In this document: piece by piece, positions 39,380 through 52,500 of the stretch
Numbering within the stretch: position 1 is the stretch's first letter
Layout of the letters: every line of letters starts with the position of its first letter
Source: Scatophagus argus
Lineage: Eukaryota; Chordata; Actinopteri; Scatophagidae
Length of the DNA: 64,000 bases
Direction: 5' to 3'
Assembly: GCF_020382885.2 (NCBI RefSeq)
Contig: NC_058501.1
Span: 4,402,001-4,466,000 of the forward strand
Position numbers and translations under genes: made by a program
Notes under the pieces: model-generated
The model's database searches: none
What the model was told of the DNA's origin: nothing
The model's input: only the letters and a program-made list of their open reading frames with translations

Positions 39380-40704
39380 CATTCTGGTGTACATCTAGTG
39401 TGCATTTGGGTGATTTGCACATGTTTCAGTATTTATGCAATCTGCTCAGATTAAAAGACAAACAGATATTATAGATTAGACTGTGTCAATTCTGGGATTT
39501 TATTACATTTAAAATTTGTTCATATGTTTGATTTGCATCATAATTTTATTCTGATATGTCACAATCACCCTGACTCATTAGCAGCAGAGTTTGGTCTTTC
39601 CAGTGAGCTTTCTGTTCTGTTATGTTACCTCCTCCTTTATTCACCCCACCACCCCCACCCTCTCTGTTTGTTTGAGCTCTCTGCCACGGTTCCAGGTACA
39701 CTGGGCAGATTTGGATTGTGTTAATGTACTTAAATCGGCATGCTCAATGAGAAAAGCCTTAACTGCTGACCACAGCCTACAGCCAATAAGCTGACATAGG
39801 TGTTTCATTTTGTGAGTGAGACCTAGCTGCCTTCAGATGAGACAGCTGCCCTAGTCTACCTGCATCATCAGTCCTGTCATCACACACTTGTACACGCAGC
39901 AGTCTGTTCAACAGTGATAAGCCTGGGCAGTCACTTCTTGGCTAATTTAAATGTGACAGTAGCCATGTGATAGACATCAGGGTCAGGATAAAGCACTTTT
40001 CCTGCAGTCATCTTTTCATGGTTGAATAGAAACTGTTAGCCCTTCACATTACACACTGTACCCTTACATCTCACAGTGTAGTGAACTCAGCAGCAATACT
40101 GTTGGACTACAGCCCTGCATGTGACTCAATGCACAACACCCTGAAGAAAAAAGCTGCAGGGAGTTTCTACTAGATTTCGGTCTTTTCTGCTGTTTTTGCA
40201 CCCCAGTGTTAAACATTTGTTATTTAAAGCCCACTATACCTGGTACTGTGTGCAGTTCTCATAATGGTCTTAGAGAGAACCTAGCAAAAATGCACAACAT
40301 TAATAAACATGTTTTGATGTTAATTGCATGGGAATATAGGTCTGTACATGTATGTTACAACATAACTAGACATGAAAAGAAAATGTGCAAAACGTTCAGT
40401 CCTATGTGTGTCTTTGAGAGAAACATCAATCCTGAATCCTGTGCCTCCTTTCATATGCAGGAGATACTAAAGCCAGCCCAAGCCTTGCCCCCCACAGCAG
40501 TTTCTTGTTTTTAGTCCTGCTGAAGGCAAGGGGAGTTAGAGCTGTTGGGGAGGGATCACTGTCTCTTGCAGCTGTACAGCTGCTGTGTTCAATTGCACTT
40601 GTAAAAAGTGCTTATGGAGTACATGTACAGTATGTGTGAGGGAGCATACTGAAGGCCCTTCCAGTTTGTGCAGGTGGTTTGTATATATGTTAATGTGTGT
40701 TAAT

Positions 40705-40734
40705 GTATGTATGTATGTGTGTGTGTGTGTGTGT
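40705..40734. repeat. (TATG)/(TG)n microsatellite
   Basis: TATG units grade into a TG run in rnf19a intron 1. Confidence 0.9.
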
Positions 40735-43325
40735 CTGTCCCTTGGCACTAATCTGTGTGGTTTCACAGCATGGTTCATTGCCAAGGTGTAACCAAAGACA
40801 CAGTTAAACACACAAATACACATTGAGGGATGGACACCCAGTGAGCAAGCTGGACCTCAGTAGCAATCCTCTCCTAAAATAACAGACATTCTTTCTACAC
40901 CTCCCTCATCACCACTCCCAGAAACACACAGCACAACACAGATGTAAAATCAGATAGTTATAGCTAGTGGTGAAGCAAACTGTGGTGTAAGCCTAAGGTT
41001 TTGCTTTGTTAATCATTCCCAGAACAGTACCAAGTTTATACTGTGTTTCAGACAGTCTTGTTTCATGTTTTTTGTCTTACATTGATTTACTTAAAAACTG
41101 TACACATCTTAAGAAGTAGGTGGTTAAGGAGACGAAATATTTCTTCATTTCAGATGGTCATTTTAAATCTAGACTTTTATGTTTTTACAAAGGGCACTTG
41201 TAGCTGTGGTGCATATAACCCCTAGTCTAACATAGTTTCCTGGAAAGCTTGACAATTTAAAAGAGTTATATTTTTGGCTGATATAATTACAGCATATGAT
41301 TGGGAAAAAGGAAACTTTAAAGATTACATAGATTATCCAGAAGCCTCAGTTGATTATATACCCATGTAGAACATGATGACTTGTCATAAAACTTGTCTTC
41401 TTATTATTTTAATTTAAGTTTCTTATTTCTTATAGCTCAGTAGCTAAAAAAAATCCCTCACTGTCCAACACCTTTACAGGCATCATGTCTTTTTCCACCA
41501 TAAAGCAAATTCTTAAGAGTTATTGCCTCTTCACACACATCGCTACAGTTTCTCTGAGCTAACACCACCATGCTAGTTTGATGGGACAACAGAGTTCCGC
41601 TTTCACCTTGCACTGCAACCGTTGGTTACTGACTTGTTACAACACTGACCCCGTAATTCAGGGTTGCAATAGTAACACTGACAATTGTCCTCTTATACAG
41701 TGTAATGCTTCCACAGTGAAGATTTGGTTTGCATAGTTTTACCTGACCATTTTTCCCTGTGCAAGTAGTTTTTTGGAAGTGAAATACACCCCCTTGTGGT
41801 ATAAAAGTTAGTACACAACAGCACCGTAGAAATTGCACACATACATTGTTAGTTAATACATTTTAAGCGGTTAAATTCTTAATGGAAGCTAATTGATTAA
41901 TGAATAATCATTACTGTCCCTGAATGGGTTGTCAATTCTTTTGCTTCTGCAGCTGTGCTCTGTTCTAGTTTACACAGTGCCCCTCTGTCTCCCTCTCTTA
42001 AGCTCTTTGTTTCTCTCACCCTCTCAAATGTGTGAAATTCTCATCTGGTCACAACACTTATCATAATGGCTCAGAAACCATCTTTGTTGATATTGTCATT
42101 TTGTGTTGTGAGTGGCTGGACACACAAACACACCCAGTCATTGAAATTACAGATAAGTAATTATGTTTTGTCATACAGGAAATTGTGAAATGATCAGACC
42201 CAGTAAAGATCTGTTGAAATTCAAAAGCAAGAACTTGCCTTTTTAGAGGATTTTTTAAAGGAACACAGTATGTTACTGTGAGCTGTTAAATCTGGAGCTG
42301 TATCAGTTTGTTGTAAGTTTGATGTTCATATTGACCAATATGTCCATCTCTGCCAAGCTATCCTTTTAATACAGTGACCCCTGTTTTATTAAGACTCCAG
42401 AAAGGGCCACATTACTGTTAAATTTAATACGATCCAATTGTGCAACAGCCTTTGCAGTTGTGATTTACTGTAGTTGCCATTTGAATTGCTGCTACAGAAA
42501 CAAGTCTACAAAAGCAAACCCTCCACTCTGCCGTGCATTATCTCACCCCTCCTCCTATCTGTCATTATCAGTGAGGGATGGCCTGGGCCCAGGCCTTGTC
42601 ACTGTTGATCTTACAGACACATCAGAGCTCTGTCTCTCTGCGTCAGTACTGTCCAAGGCTGTCACCCTTCTGTCCTCACTTCTCAGCTCTCTCTCTGACT
42701 GATGGATTAATCAGCTCTGCGAACATGCATTCTGCCAGCTGTGATACTGACTTAGAAAACGTTAAGAACCAACAAAGACATTGAAGTACTGAATAAGCTG
42801 AGTATTAGAAGGCCTTGCATGGAATTGGTTGCATGAAATTAGCAGTGCACTGACATTTCATGTGCCATCATATTTATTTACATTGTAAGCTTGCCACCGT
42901 GTGATCAGTTAGATGAAGTTTCATAGTCTTGTATTATAATCTTGAGAAAAAGTTCATGATTACCATTATGCCAAATGCAACTTTTTTGCAGTGTTAACAT
43001 CAAGAACTGTCTTTCTCTTAACCAAATCATCATACAACACCACTTATTCAAACTCAGCAGAAACCAAAAAAAACCAAAACTGCCTTGCCCTGTCTTTCCA
43101 CTGTTCCAACAATCACCAACTTCAGTTTAGTCACTAAGTTTGATATGAGAATATTGTGGCGCTTGCCTCGCTATATTATTAGTGGCTTATTCAACTTGGA
43201 ATGGAGGCATTTCGTTTTACCTGCCAAGTGACTTAAATCCATTTTCTTCTTTTGCTCTCTCCAGGTTCTGTTGCCTCAGTTTCATAGCGGTTGACCCCAC
43301 CCCTTCGCCAAAATCCGGCTATTAG

Positions 43326-43487
43326 ATGTGACCACGAGGTTGATCAGGAGAAGCCACCATGTCTTAAACACAGAAGGGCCCTCCGGAGCCCTGTCTCCCC
43401 ACCCTGGACCACCCTCATCCTCCCCCATCCACCACCTTACCCCCTCTCCCAGCCCCGTCCCACTCCCAGACCTCCCTGCACATGTGA
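43326..43487 (+). promoter_or_regulatory. rnf19a: Three minimal upstream ORFs in the rnf19a leader
   Basis: Between the acceptor at 43264 and the main start at 43547, every ATG is followed almost at once by a stop: ATG-TGA at 43326-43331, ATG-TCT-TAA at 43359-43367, and ATG-TGA at 43482-43487. The middle one sits in a full Kozak context, GCCACCATGT. Start-stop and two-codon ORFs are known to stall or retain initiating ribosomes, so translational control of rnf19a is a reasonable inference. Confidence 0.7.
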
Positions 43488-43546
43488 GAGACAGGCTCCC
43501 CAGCCCTGGCTCCCCACTGGCACACCCCTCCCCTCCCTCCGGAGAG

Positions 43547-46500
43547 ATGAGCCTGCAGAAGCACCAGCAGTTGGGTGGTGGTAGCGGTGGGGTGATGGGC
43601 TCTGATCGGGACCTGCAGTCCACTGCTTCCTCCATCTCGCTGCCCTCTGTGAAAAAGGCCCCCACCAAGAGGCGCTTCTCCCTTGCCTCTCTTTTCAGAC
43701 GGCGAGGTCGAGAGTCCAAATCAGGGCGCCTAAGGTCCCGAGAGCTCCACCACCCTGGACAAGGAGGGCTTGGAGGGGTGGATGGCATTGCAAGCATCGA
43801 GAGCATCCACTCTGAGATGTGTAATGACAAGAACTCTGCCTTCTTCTCTGTTTCTGGGACCGGAGCTGCCTCTTCTGCTGCTGCTGCCTCCTCCTCATCT
43901 GCCTCAGGGCCTTCTTCCTCTACCTCCTCCTGCAAGGTGGGGGGTGGGGTGGGGTCTGAGCTACTGGAGTGCCCATTGTGCCTTCTGCACCACTCCAGGG
44001 AGAGCTTCCCTGACATCATGACCTGTCACCACCGCTCCTGCATCGACTGTCTGCGCCAGTACCTGCGCATTGAAATCTCTGAGTCACGTGTAAACATCAG
44101 CTGCCCTGAGTGCTCTGAGCGCTTTAACCCACACGACATCCGAATGATCCTGGGTGACCGTGCACTCATGGACAAATACGAGGAGTTCATGCTGAGGAGG
44201 TGGCTCGTGGCTGACCCGGACTGCCGCTGGTGCCCTGCACCAGACTGTGGGTAAGAAATGAATTGAAATGAATTGAAATACACAGCCAAAATGACATACA
44301 CTCTGATACAGTTCACACTAATCCTGTCAGGCTGTGAGAAATACATATTAATTACACTTTGAATAGAGAGTGTCAGGTATGCTAAGAAATCTTAATGTGA
44401 TGTTTGACAAAGAGTGGAGTGTGTGTTTTCCTTGGGTACAGTCTTGGATAGGGACAATATAAAGTCAAGTTTGGCCCATTGGAAGAAAACGTGAAAATGC
44501 TTAATACAACAGATGAAGAAAGACTAGCTTAGTGAAAAATAGTCAGAGAAAAGCTAACAATAATGTAAAGGGTGCATTAATATATGTATCCTAGAAAGTC
44601 ATCCAACCAAAGAACCTCTATACTGAGCAGCAGCAAAATATAATAAAATAAACAAAGGCCCATCTTATCTTAACCCTGCAGTGATTTGGATTATTTTTTC
44701 TCCTGCTTCACAACAAAGTCCCCACTGCTATTTGGGTTTATATACTCAAAATTAATGATAACAGCCTTTGAGATTGGTGTCCACTGAACAAGTCTGTTTG
44801 TGGGTGTGACCATGGCTGTGATTTGGCAGATATTTGTCCTGTGATGACAAGTCACTGCTGCTAACCTGAACAAGGTTTTGAAGGAAAGCATGAGATAATG
44901 ATCGAGAAAGAGGACTGGGAATCGGAAACAAATATTTTTATCAGAATATCTGTCTCTTCTAGGATAGTGCTAGATCTGTCACACTATAATTACATCGCAT
45001 ATTATACTGCAGGAACACCCATAATACACTTACCTGTCTCTGCCTGTCTCTTTTCTGCCAGTCTTCTCTGCTCCAGCTGTCTCTCTCTGCATCTCTGCCT
45101 GCTTTTCTGTCTTCATATATTTGTTCCAGTTCTCTGTGTCTAACTTGCACCGTGACCCCCCCAAACAGTTCCAAACAGTTTTGTCATTTAATCCCTTTTC
45201 CTGAGTGACAGCTTTTGGTTTGCTTCCACCAAGTCCCGACACTGTCACTGCAATGTGTCTTTGTGGAGGCACTGCAAGATCAAATGGAGACTCAGACTTT
45301 CTGACAAATCAAATCAGTACCTCATTTTTCTGGAGTTGAGAGGATGACTGTCTGTGCCTTAACTGCTGGCTTGTCATAACTCACAAGAGAAGGGAGGAGT
45401 CCAGATTTTACATTTGTTGAAAGTTGATTTGAACCAATTTTTCTCCATTAGGCTGCTTGTGATGCAAAAAAAATGGGAGCCTACGTAGAGTATCTGTAAT
45501 TATTTGTAATGATGATTAAAGATTGGAACATTTTGGACAAGCCTTAAGCGTACAATAAAGCAAATGAGATCTGACAACCCTGTAATAGGCATGAAGGTGC
45601 ACAAACACAGGTTCAGTACACAGTGATGCCTGGAAAGATTTACTAGGAAAAATCAACCATTTCCTTTTCTTCCAGGAATTGTTTGGAGTCAGGTGGCTAT
45701 AAAGCCGCCCCCAATCCCATCAGACTGTCTTTAAGCACTGTTCTGAAGCCATAGCAACCTTGAATTCTTGGACAGCTGGATGTTTTGTTTTATGGGATGT
45801 CCTGTTTTGTAACCTTACCAGAATAGTAGCAAATATATTTCAAGGCTAAAAAAAACGTGGGAGTCATGACATGTTTTATTGTGCTTTGAGCATACTGCAG
45901 TGTTGAATTAGTTTTCCTACTGTTCTTGAAACTAGAAGGCAGCAGGTCTCCATATTTGCGATAGGACCTTTTTCTCCATTTTCAGCCAGACATCAGATGG
46001 CATTTAACCTACATTAATCATCGTGTCTGACTGTTGGCTGTAAGTTACCCTTATTAGTGGCAGTATTGCCAAATGAGTATGTTCCCTTGATAGTGGTAGC
46101 AGTCAGTGAGAGAGCACAGATTATTCTTTGCTTATAAGCAAAACAAAAACAAAGACTGACAATGCCAACAGCAAAGCCTGGTGAAACTTAACACACAACA
46201 CACACAATTGCAACTGATCAGACATACAGTATTCTCAGTTTGCATACAGATCACTGAACAGCTGTTGCCACAGACACAGAATGTACACATATTGTATGTC
46301 AGTGGTCACTTTCCCATTTGGCTGCAACTTTGTCAAATTAGTTCAGCCAATCATATTTGGCACTAGTTCTTTTGAGTTCAACTTTTTGATTTAGTCTTTA
46401 GAAAGAGTCCTTCCTTCAGCAAGGACATTATCTCATGTACTGAGAGGCTAGATATGATTTTGGCACCCCAGAGCACTTCAGAGGAAACTATACAGTGTCC

Positions 46501-49500
46501 TTCCATTTTATTTTTTCCATATGTCTGCAGCTTTTCACTGCTCATCCTTTCCTCCTGCTTGTCCCTCTTTCCTGCAGCTCAGAGGCTTTGGCCAACATCA
46601 CGCAGTTAATAACTCAGTTTGTTCTGTGCATTGTTTCAGAGAAGTGAAGGAAAGCACGTTTAAACCACTTTGTACATCGATTAGAGAAGTTCACTGTCAT
46701 CCAGCCAGGACAAAAGAAAAACCTTCATATTACTGTCATTTATTGATATGCTGCTGTTTAGATTTTCTTAAAACATTCTACAGCTGCTGTATTGATCTGA
46801 CATGATTAAATATGGTGTTATCATTGGTTATATAGTTTTATATAGACTTTATTGATCCCTGGTGAAAATTGGGTGTAGGAGATTGAATATATCATCACTG
46901 CTGTAGACCGATATAAACAGGTTTGAGTGCTTAGTCTTTTGTTTCTCACATTCTCTGATAGGAAGTTTGTAGTGTAATCCTGTTATAGAAAATGGATTGG
47001 GTATTAGTTACAGTTACTGATACCACATTACATTTCTAAATGAACTTCTTTTTCCCTTACATCTCTCCAGTCTTTAGTCTATGTAGTGTTTACTGCTGGT
47101 GGTTTACTGAGACTAAATTTAAATAAGACTGACATGTCTCTGTGATTCCTCACCGTCTGTCTGCACACTAGACACAGTCCTCTGTAGAGTAAACTGATCC
47201 ACAGCGGAGGAAGTCTCCCAGGCTCTCTGTGGCTCTGTGATTGAAACTTTATCTCGGGGTCAGTCACTGTGGGACTGGGAGGTCTCTGCTACAGTCAGAT
47301 AAAACTACGTCACACACTCCAGGGTTTCCCCCAGGAAATTGACTAGCCAGTATTCTGCAGCTGCCAACTTTGAATAGATAAACCTTTTTGTTTTTGAACA
47401 TTGTCTCTTTATCAGCCCTCACTGCTTTTGTGTCCTGTCTGTTGACTCAAAGCAATATGCAACACCTCACGTTAGCTGTCATTCTGTCAGAGATGTTTGG
47501 ATTTGATTGTACTGTACAGGCAGACTGACAACAGCTGAATATTATTATTTAGCACCTTGCAAACCTGATTCTTAAAAAGTGCTCTATAAATAAAGTTATT
47601 ATTATTGTGCTCCATCACAGTTTTATATTATTAACTAGCTGATACTCTGGAAAACAGCATATGATGAATAAAAGAAGCTGCAGCGTCCTTTATGAGAAAA
47701 TGATGTACATTCAAGTAAAATATAATAAATAAAACAGATGACATCTGATAAGAGGTTTAGCCAAAGAAAAATATTCATCACACCTTCTGGGAACCAAGAC
47801 AATTCAAAATCCACAGACTCTTCATTTGCTATCATAAATGATAAAAAAACAAAACAAAAAAGCAAATCCCTACATTTAAGAAGCTGGAACCAGCAAATGT
47901 TTGACATTTGTATATATCACTATGACCCACTGAAACGGCCCATGAAGATGACGGCACTATGAAGAAAATTTCTTTCTAATCTTATAGTGACAGGGTGACA
48001 AGACAGCACGCATGAGAAATGCCTTCTTCCCAAAAAGAAATCTTTCACCATTCAGTGAGGATGCTGCTTTCACTGGTCTCGCAACAAATAATGATACAAC
48101 TAGTAAACCAGAGAGGGAGGAGGGCAGCAGTGCTATTTTGGAAAGCAAAGGCCATATGTTTAATGCAAGACTGTTTTCATGTATACTTTCAGACACTGGT
48201 CTCTCTGTTTTTTCCTGGTACCTTGGTATGTTTAGATGAAGCTCATTCTGTGACATCGCTGTGATATATTAAATCCAACTTTTTACCTTCTACCAGGTAT
48301 GCAGTGATTGCCTTTGGGTGTGCAAGCTGTCCTAAAATCACATGTGGCAGGGAGGGGTGCGGTACAGAGTTCTGTTACCACTGCAAGCAGCTGTGGCATC
48401 CAAACCAGACCTGTGATGCAGCACGTCAGCAGAGAGCCCAGAGCCTCCGCCTTAGGACAGTCCGCTCATCCTCCCTCAGCTATAGCCAAGAGAGTGGAGC
48501 TGCAGGTTGGTTGCAGGACTGCAAATTTGCTTTTTTTTCCTGAATAATGAACATATATTATTATTACCTGAATGACCAGTGACATAGTTTGTTTATAGCA
48601 GAAGTATAACTAGCCAGTGAAACTATATTCTATATAATGCTCTCTTTCCATCTGTTTGCCTCTTAGCTGATGACATTAAGCCATGTCCACGCTGTGCTGC
48701 TTACATCATCAAGATGAATGACGGCAGCTGTAACCACATGACCTGCGCTGTCTGCGGCTGTGAGTTCTGCTGGCTCTGCATGAAGGAGATCTCAGACCTG
48801 CACTACCTGAGGTCAGTATGTCAGCGTGCGCACGGCAAACACGCACAGTCTAGATTTTAAGCATATAAATTAGTTGAATGTTCTCATTGCTGCCTTTATC
48901 ACTGTAATTCTGACTCAAACAGTGCCCAGTCCAGTAAATACTGTTTGCTGTTGTGTAAATGTACAAATGAATACATGGCAGCCCGCAACATAGTTGTTAA
49001 ATTTCTACCTGTCAAATTGTCTGACCTAAATTAACTAATAAAAACAAGTATATAAATTAAGTATTTTTAGACACTGAAGATCTTGATCCCCAGAGGGAGA
49101 AACTCTTTCCTTCAGCTGTGTGAGACGGGATTATGAAGTTGAGCGTTGAATACAACGTCAACTCTATAAATGAACAGGCTCTGTTGTTGTTGCACCCCCT
49201 GCCACACCCCACCCCAATCTTTCGCCTCTACCTCTCTCAGTCCATCAGGCTGTACTTTCTGGGGGAAGAAGCCATGGAGCAGGAAGAAGAAAATTCTTTG
49301 GCAACTTGGAACACTTGTGGGAGCCCCTGTCGGCATCGCGCTCATCGCCGGCATAGCTGTCCCTGCCATGATTATTGGCATCCCTGTATATGTAGGAAGG
49401 AAGGTGAGGCCTTGGAAAGACATTTATGTACTGTAGTTTTAAACATATTCAAAATTTCCTGCTTATACATTTGGATGATACAAAAAATCTTTTAGATCTA

Positions 49501-52500
49501 TCTGAAGGCAGAGAGTTTCATTATCAGTGTTGCATGTAACAGATTTTATCAAGTATTTTAAAATCTCTAAGATACGTAAAGCATAATGTTTTCTGTTTGA
49601 GATGCAGTCAGTATTACATAACTGCACATATCGCAGTCATCGGTCGTGGATATAATAGTGCTGCATAACCCAACCAAGCCCTGCAACAATCACTAACTAA
49701 CTGAAATGAAAGTCTTCAGCCCCTCCAGAATTCCCCTCTCAAGGCTGCCAAGTACAAGCCAGAGCCAACAAGCTTTTCTTCCCCTACTAAGCCAGACCAC
49801 ATTCTGAAGTGGTCACATGACGCATGTGAAACATCTGAGCATGAATCACCTGCATTCCTCATATCCTGGGTAAATGTAGCTGTTCAGCCTCGATGTTAAA
49901 TCTTCTTCCTGGTGAATCACTACACCGAGACCATGGCCATGTGTCATATCAGCTGTGTTTTGTCATTGTTGACTGACTTTTAAAGCAGAAAAGTTACACA
50001 AGTGTAGTAGGACAAGCTGTCTCTGTGGGAATGAAGTGAGAATACATATTGATAATTTTTGTCATGGATGTCTTCTGAAATCAATATTGGTAATAGTTTT
50101 TCCACATTAAATGATAACGGAGACAAAAATGTGTTAATCGTAAACATGGTCACATTTTTTCCATCATTCATGCACTCTTATTGATGGGACCATTTGAATC
50201 TTTGTTCCAGTGTTGCAGTTTTCGGTCTTGAATAGTGTCAGTTTTTCCAAATTTTCTTTAAGTTGTGCTGTCTCAAGCTGCGTGCCAGTTCTTAAAGTTA
50301 AGATTTCCTCAACAGTGACCAGTGGTCCTGTGTCGAGTGCCGTAATCATGTGCTGTTTCTAATAGCCAACAGGGGTCGACTCCACTGGTTTCAAAAAGAA
50401 GCCTGATTGTATGAAAGCTTACGAGAAAATGAGCCTACATCTCACAGTTTCCTAACGACTTTATGGTCTACTTCAATACAGCATGATGTTGGTTTTGTAA
50501 GTTATGGTCCCGTTTGGAGTTACACAGATGGTAAAGCAGAATATGCTGTAGGGTGTGGCTATTTATTAAGCAGTGCATAGACCAGGTGCTATTTTTTCAC
50601 ATTCTCCTCATAATAGCTTTTTTTTTTACTTTAGTATTGTAACATGTTGCTGGTACCATTCTCTGCTTGTCACTTTGGCAACTATGCTTTACATGTTTCG
50701 ATCTGTTCTGAAAATTTAACCAGCTTTTGTTAGTTTATGGGAACTAAAGTTAAACTGTTTGCTCTATCTTACTGTGACTCCTCTTTTCACTGTCAGATCC
50801 ATAACCGCTATGAAGGCAAAGATATCTCCAACCACAAGAGGAACCTGGTGATCGCTGGTGGAGTAACTCTTTCTGTCATCGTGTCTCCTGTGGTGGCAGC
50901 AGTCACTGTTGGTCAGTCTCCACCCTCTCCTACCCCCTTCCTCTTCCTCTTTCTCGTGTTTTCTGTGCCTGTGCTTTAGCTCTCTGCATACTTGGAGATT
51001 TCTATTGACTTGTTTGACTTGGCTAGTGTCAGGAATTTCTTTTGTTTAATCTCAGAGTTCATATTGTGCAAAAGTTTATTTTCAAAGTCAATTAGATTTC
51101 TCATGAACTGTTGCATAAAGATGGGAAAGTTGAAGACGATGACCTTTTTGGATTTATGTGCATTAGCAAAACTTTTTTTTGGTTGTTTGTTTGTTTTTTT
51201 GTTTTTTTTTTCAGTGTGTTGGTCCCTGATGTCTCTCTTTTGACCCTCAGGCATTGGAGTTCCCATCATGTTGGCTTACGTCTATGGTGTGGTGCCTATC
51301 TCATTGTGCCGTAGCGGAGGTTGCGGTGTCTCGGCTGGCAACGGCAAAGGCGTTCGCATAGAGTTTGACGATGAGAATGACATGAATGTTGGCAGTGGGG
51401 CAGCTGCCACTGGTAAGCTTCAGTGCCCCCACCCCCGTCTCCACACTGCATTACCCACACTCACACCAAAAGTGACCCTGTGCGATTTTGCTCAAATCAG
51501 CAAACATCAGAATGTGCCTTTTGCTGACTGATACACTACTAAGTCCTCATTCAAACCAAGTCTGCTGTCAGTATCCCAGATGCCATTGTTGTTTCACACT
51601 TTTGCTGTCAGTGATAATTCTCCTTTTTATGTGAGACCAGATTGGCTCTGCTTCTTAGAAAAATAGCTTCCCCAGTCCAGAATTTTGTATTTCCTGCATG
51701 ACCATACATTTTTCCTTGGTTTTATATTATATAAAATGACTTTCCTTGATGTTATCTTGTGTGTAGATACTACATCAGTGGCAGACACAAGGAACAACCC
51801 CAGTATAGGTGAAGGCAGTGTTGGCGGGCTGACAGGGAGTCTTAGTGCCAGCGGCAGCCACATGGACCGTCTGGGGGCCATCAGGGACAACCTGAGCGAG
51901 ACGGCGTCCACCATGGCCCTAGCTGGAGCCAGCATCACAGGCAGCCTCTCTGGCAGTGCCATGGTCAATTACTTAAACAGGTACTGAAACAGCCTCACGT
52001 GCAGTTGGATGTAAAATGTTAGTGTAGCTTTTGATTCACTGTGCTTTGCTGCATTGTCTAACCCCCCACTCTTTTTCTTCTATCTTCTTCTTTTGCTGTC
52101 AGGCTGGAGGTGCAGGCTGATGTGCAGAAGGAGCGCTGCAGTCTGAGCGGTGAGTCTGGCACTGTCAGCCTGGGTACAATCAGCGACAACGCTAGCACCA
52201 AAGCAATGGCTGGATCCATTCTTAACGCCTACATGCCCCTTGACAGGTGAGGGTCATTTACTTTTAATCTGCGTGATGCTGTGCATAAGCAGTGTCAGTG
52301 TGTATCTGGTGTCTGTCCAAAGATCAGTAATATGAAACAGATTGCAGTGAAATACTCAGGAAATGCACACCTGTGATCACAATAATGTGAATATCGCTGC
52401 TCACACCACGACTGCTGTGTTAGAACTGAAATACTGTATTACTTGGCTGAAGACCAACATACAATTAAATTCGTATTTTAAACAATTAAGATATCCGCTG

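Larger units (their letters stand above)
30993..43264 (+). other. rnf19a: rnf19a intron 1 (about 12.3 kb)
   Basis: The longest gene-free stretch in the window. It contains two copies of a 60 bp sequence (31711 and 33631), two perfect hairpins (31207-31237 and 34024-34061), fragments of a Tc1-like transposon (35380-35785 and about 38055-38160), a near-perfect 59 bp direct repeat (37991 and 38162) and microsatellites. No conserved exon or RNA gene was seen. An extra leader exon cannot be excluded. Confidence 0.5.

Noticed and set aside
43282..44019. 245-codon open frame antisense to rnf19a coding exon
   Set aside because: It is a shadow of the GC-rich coding strand; the sense frame is clearly the conserved RBR ligase.
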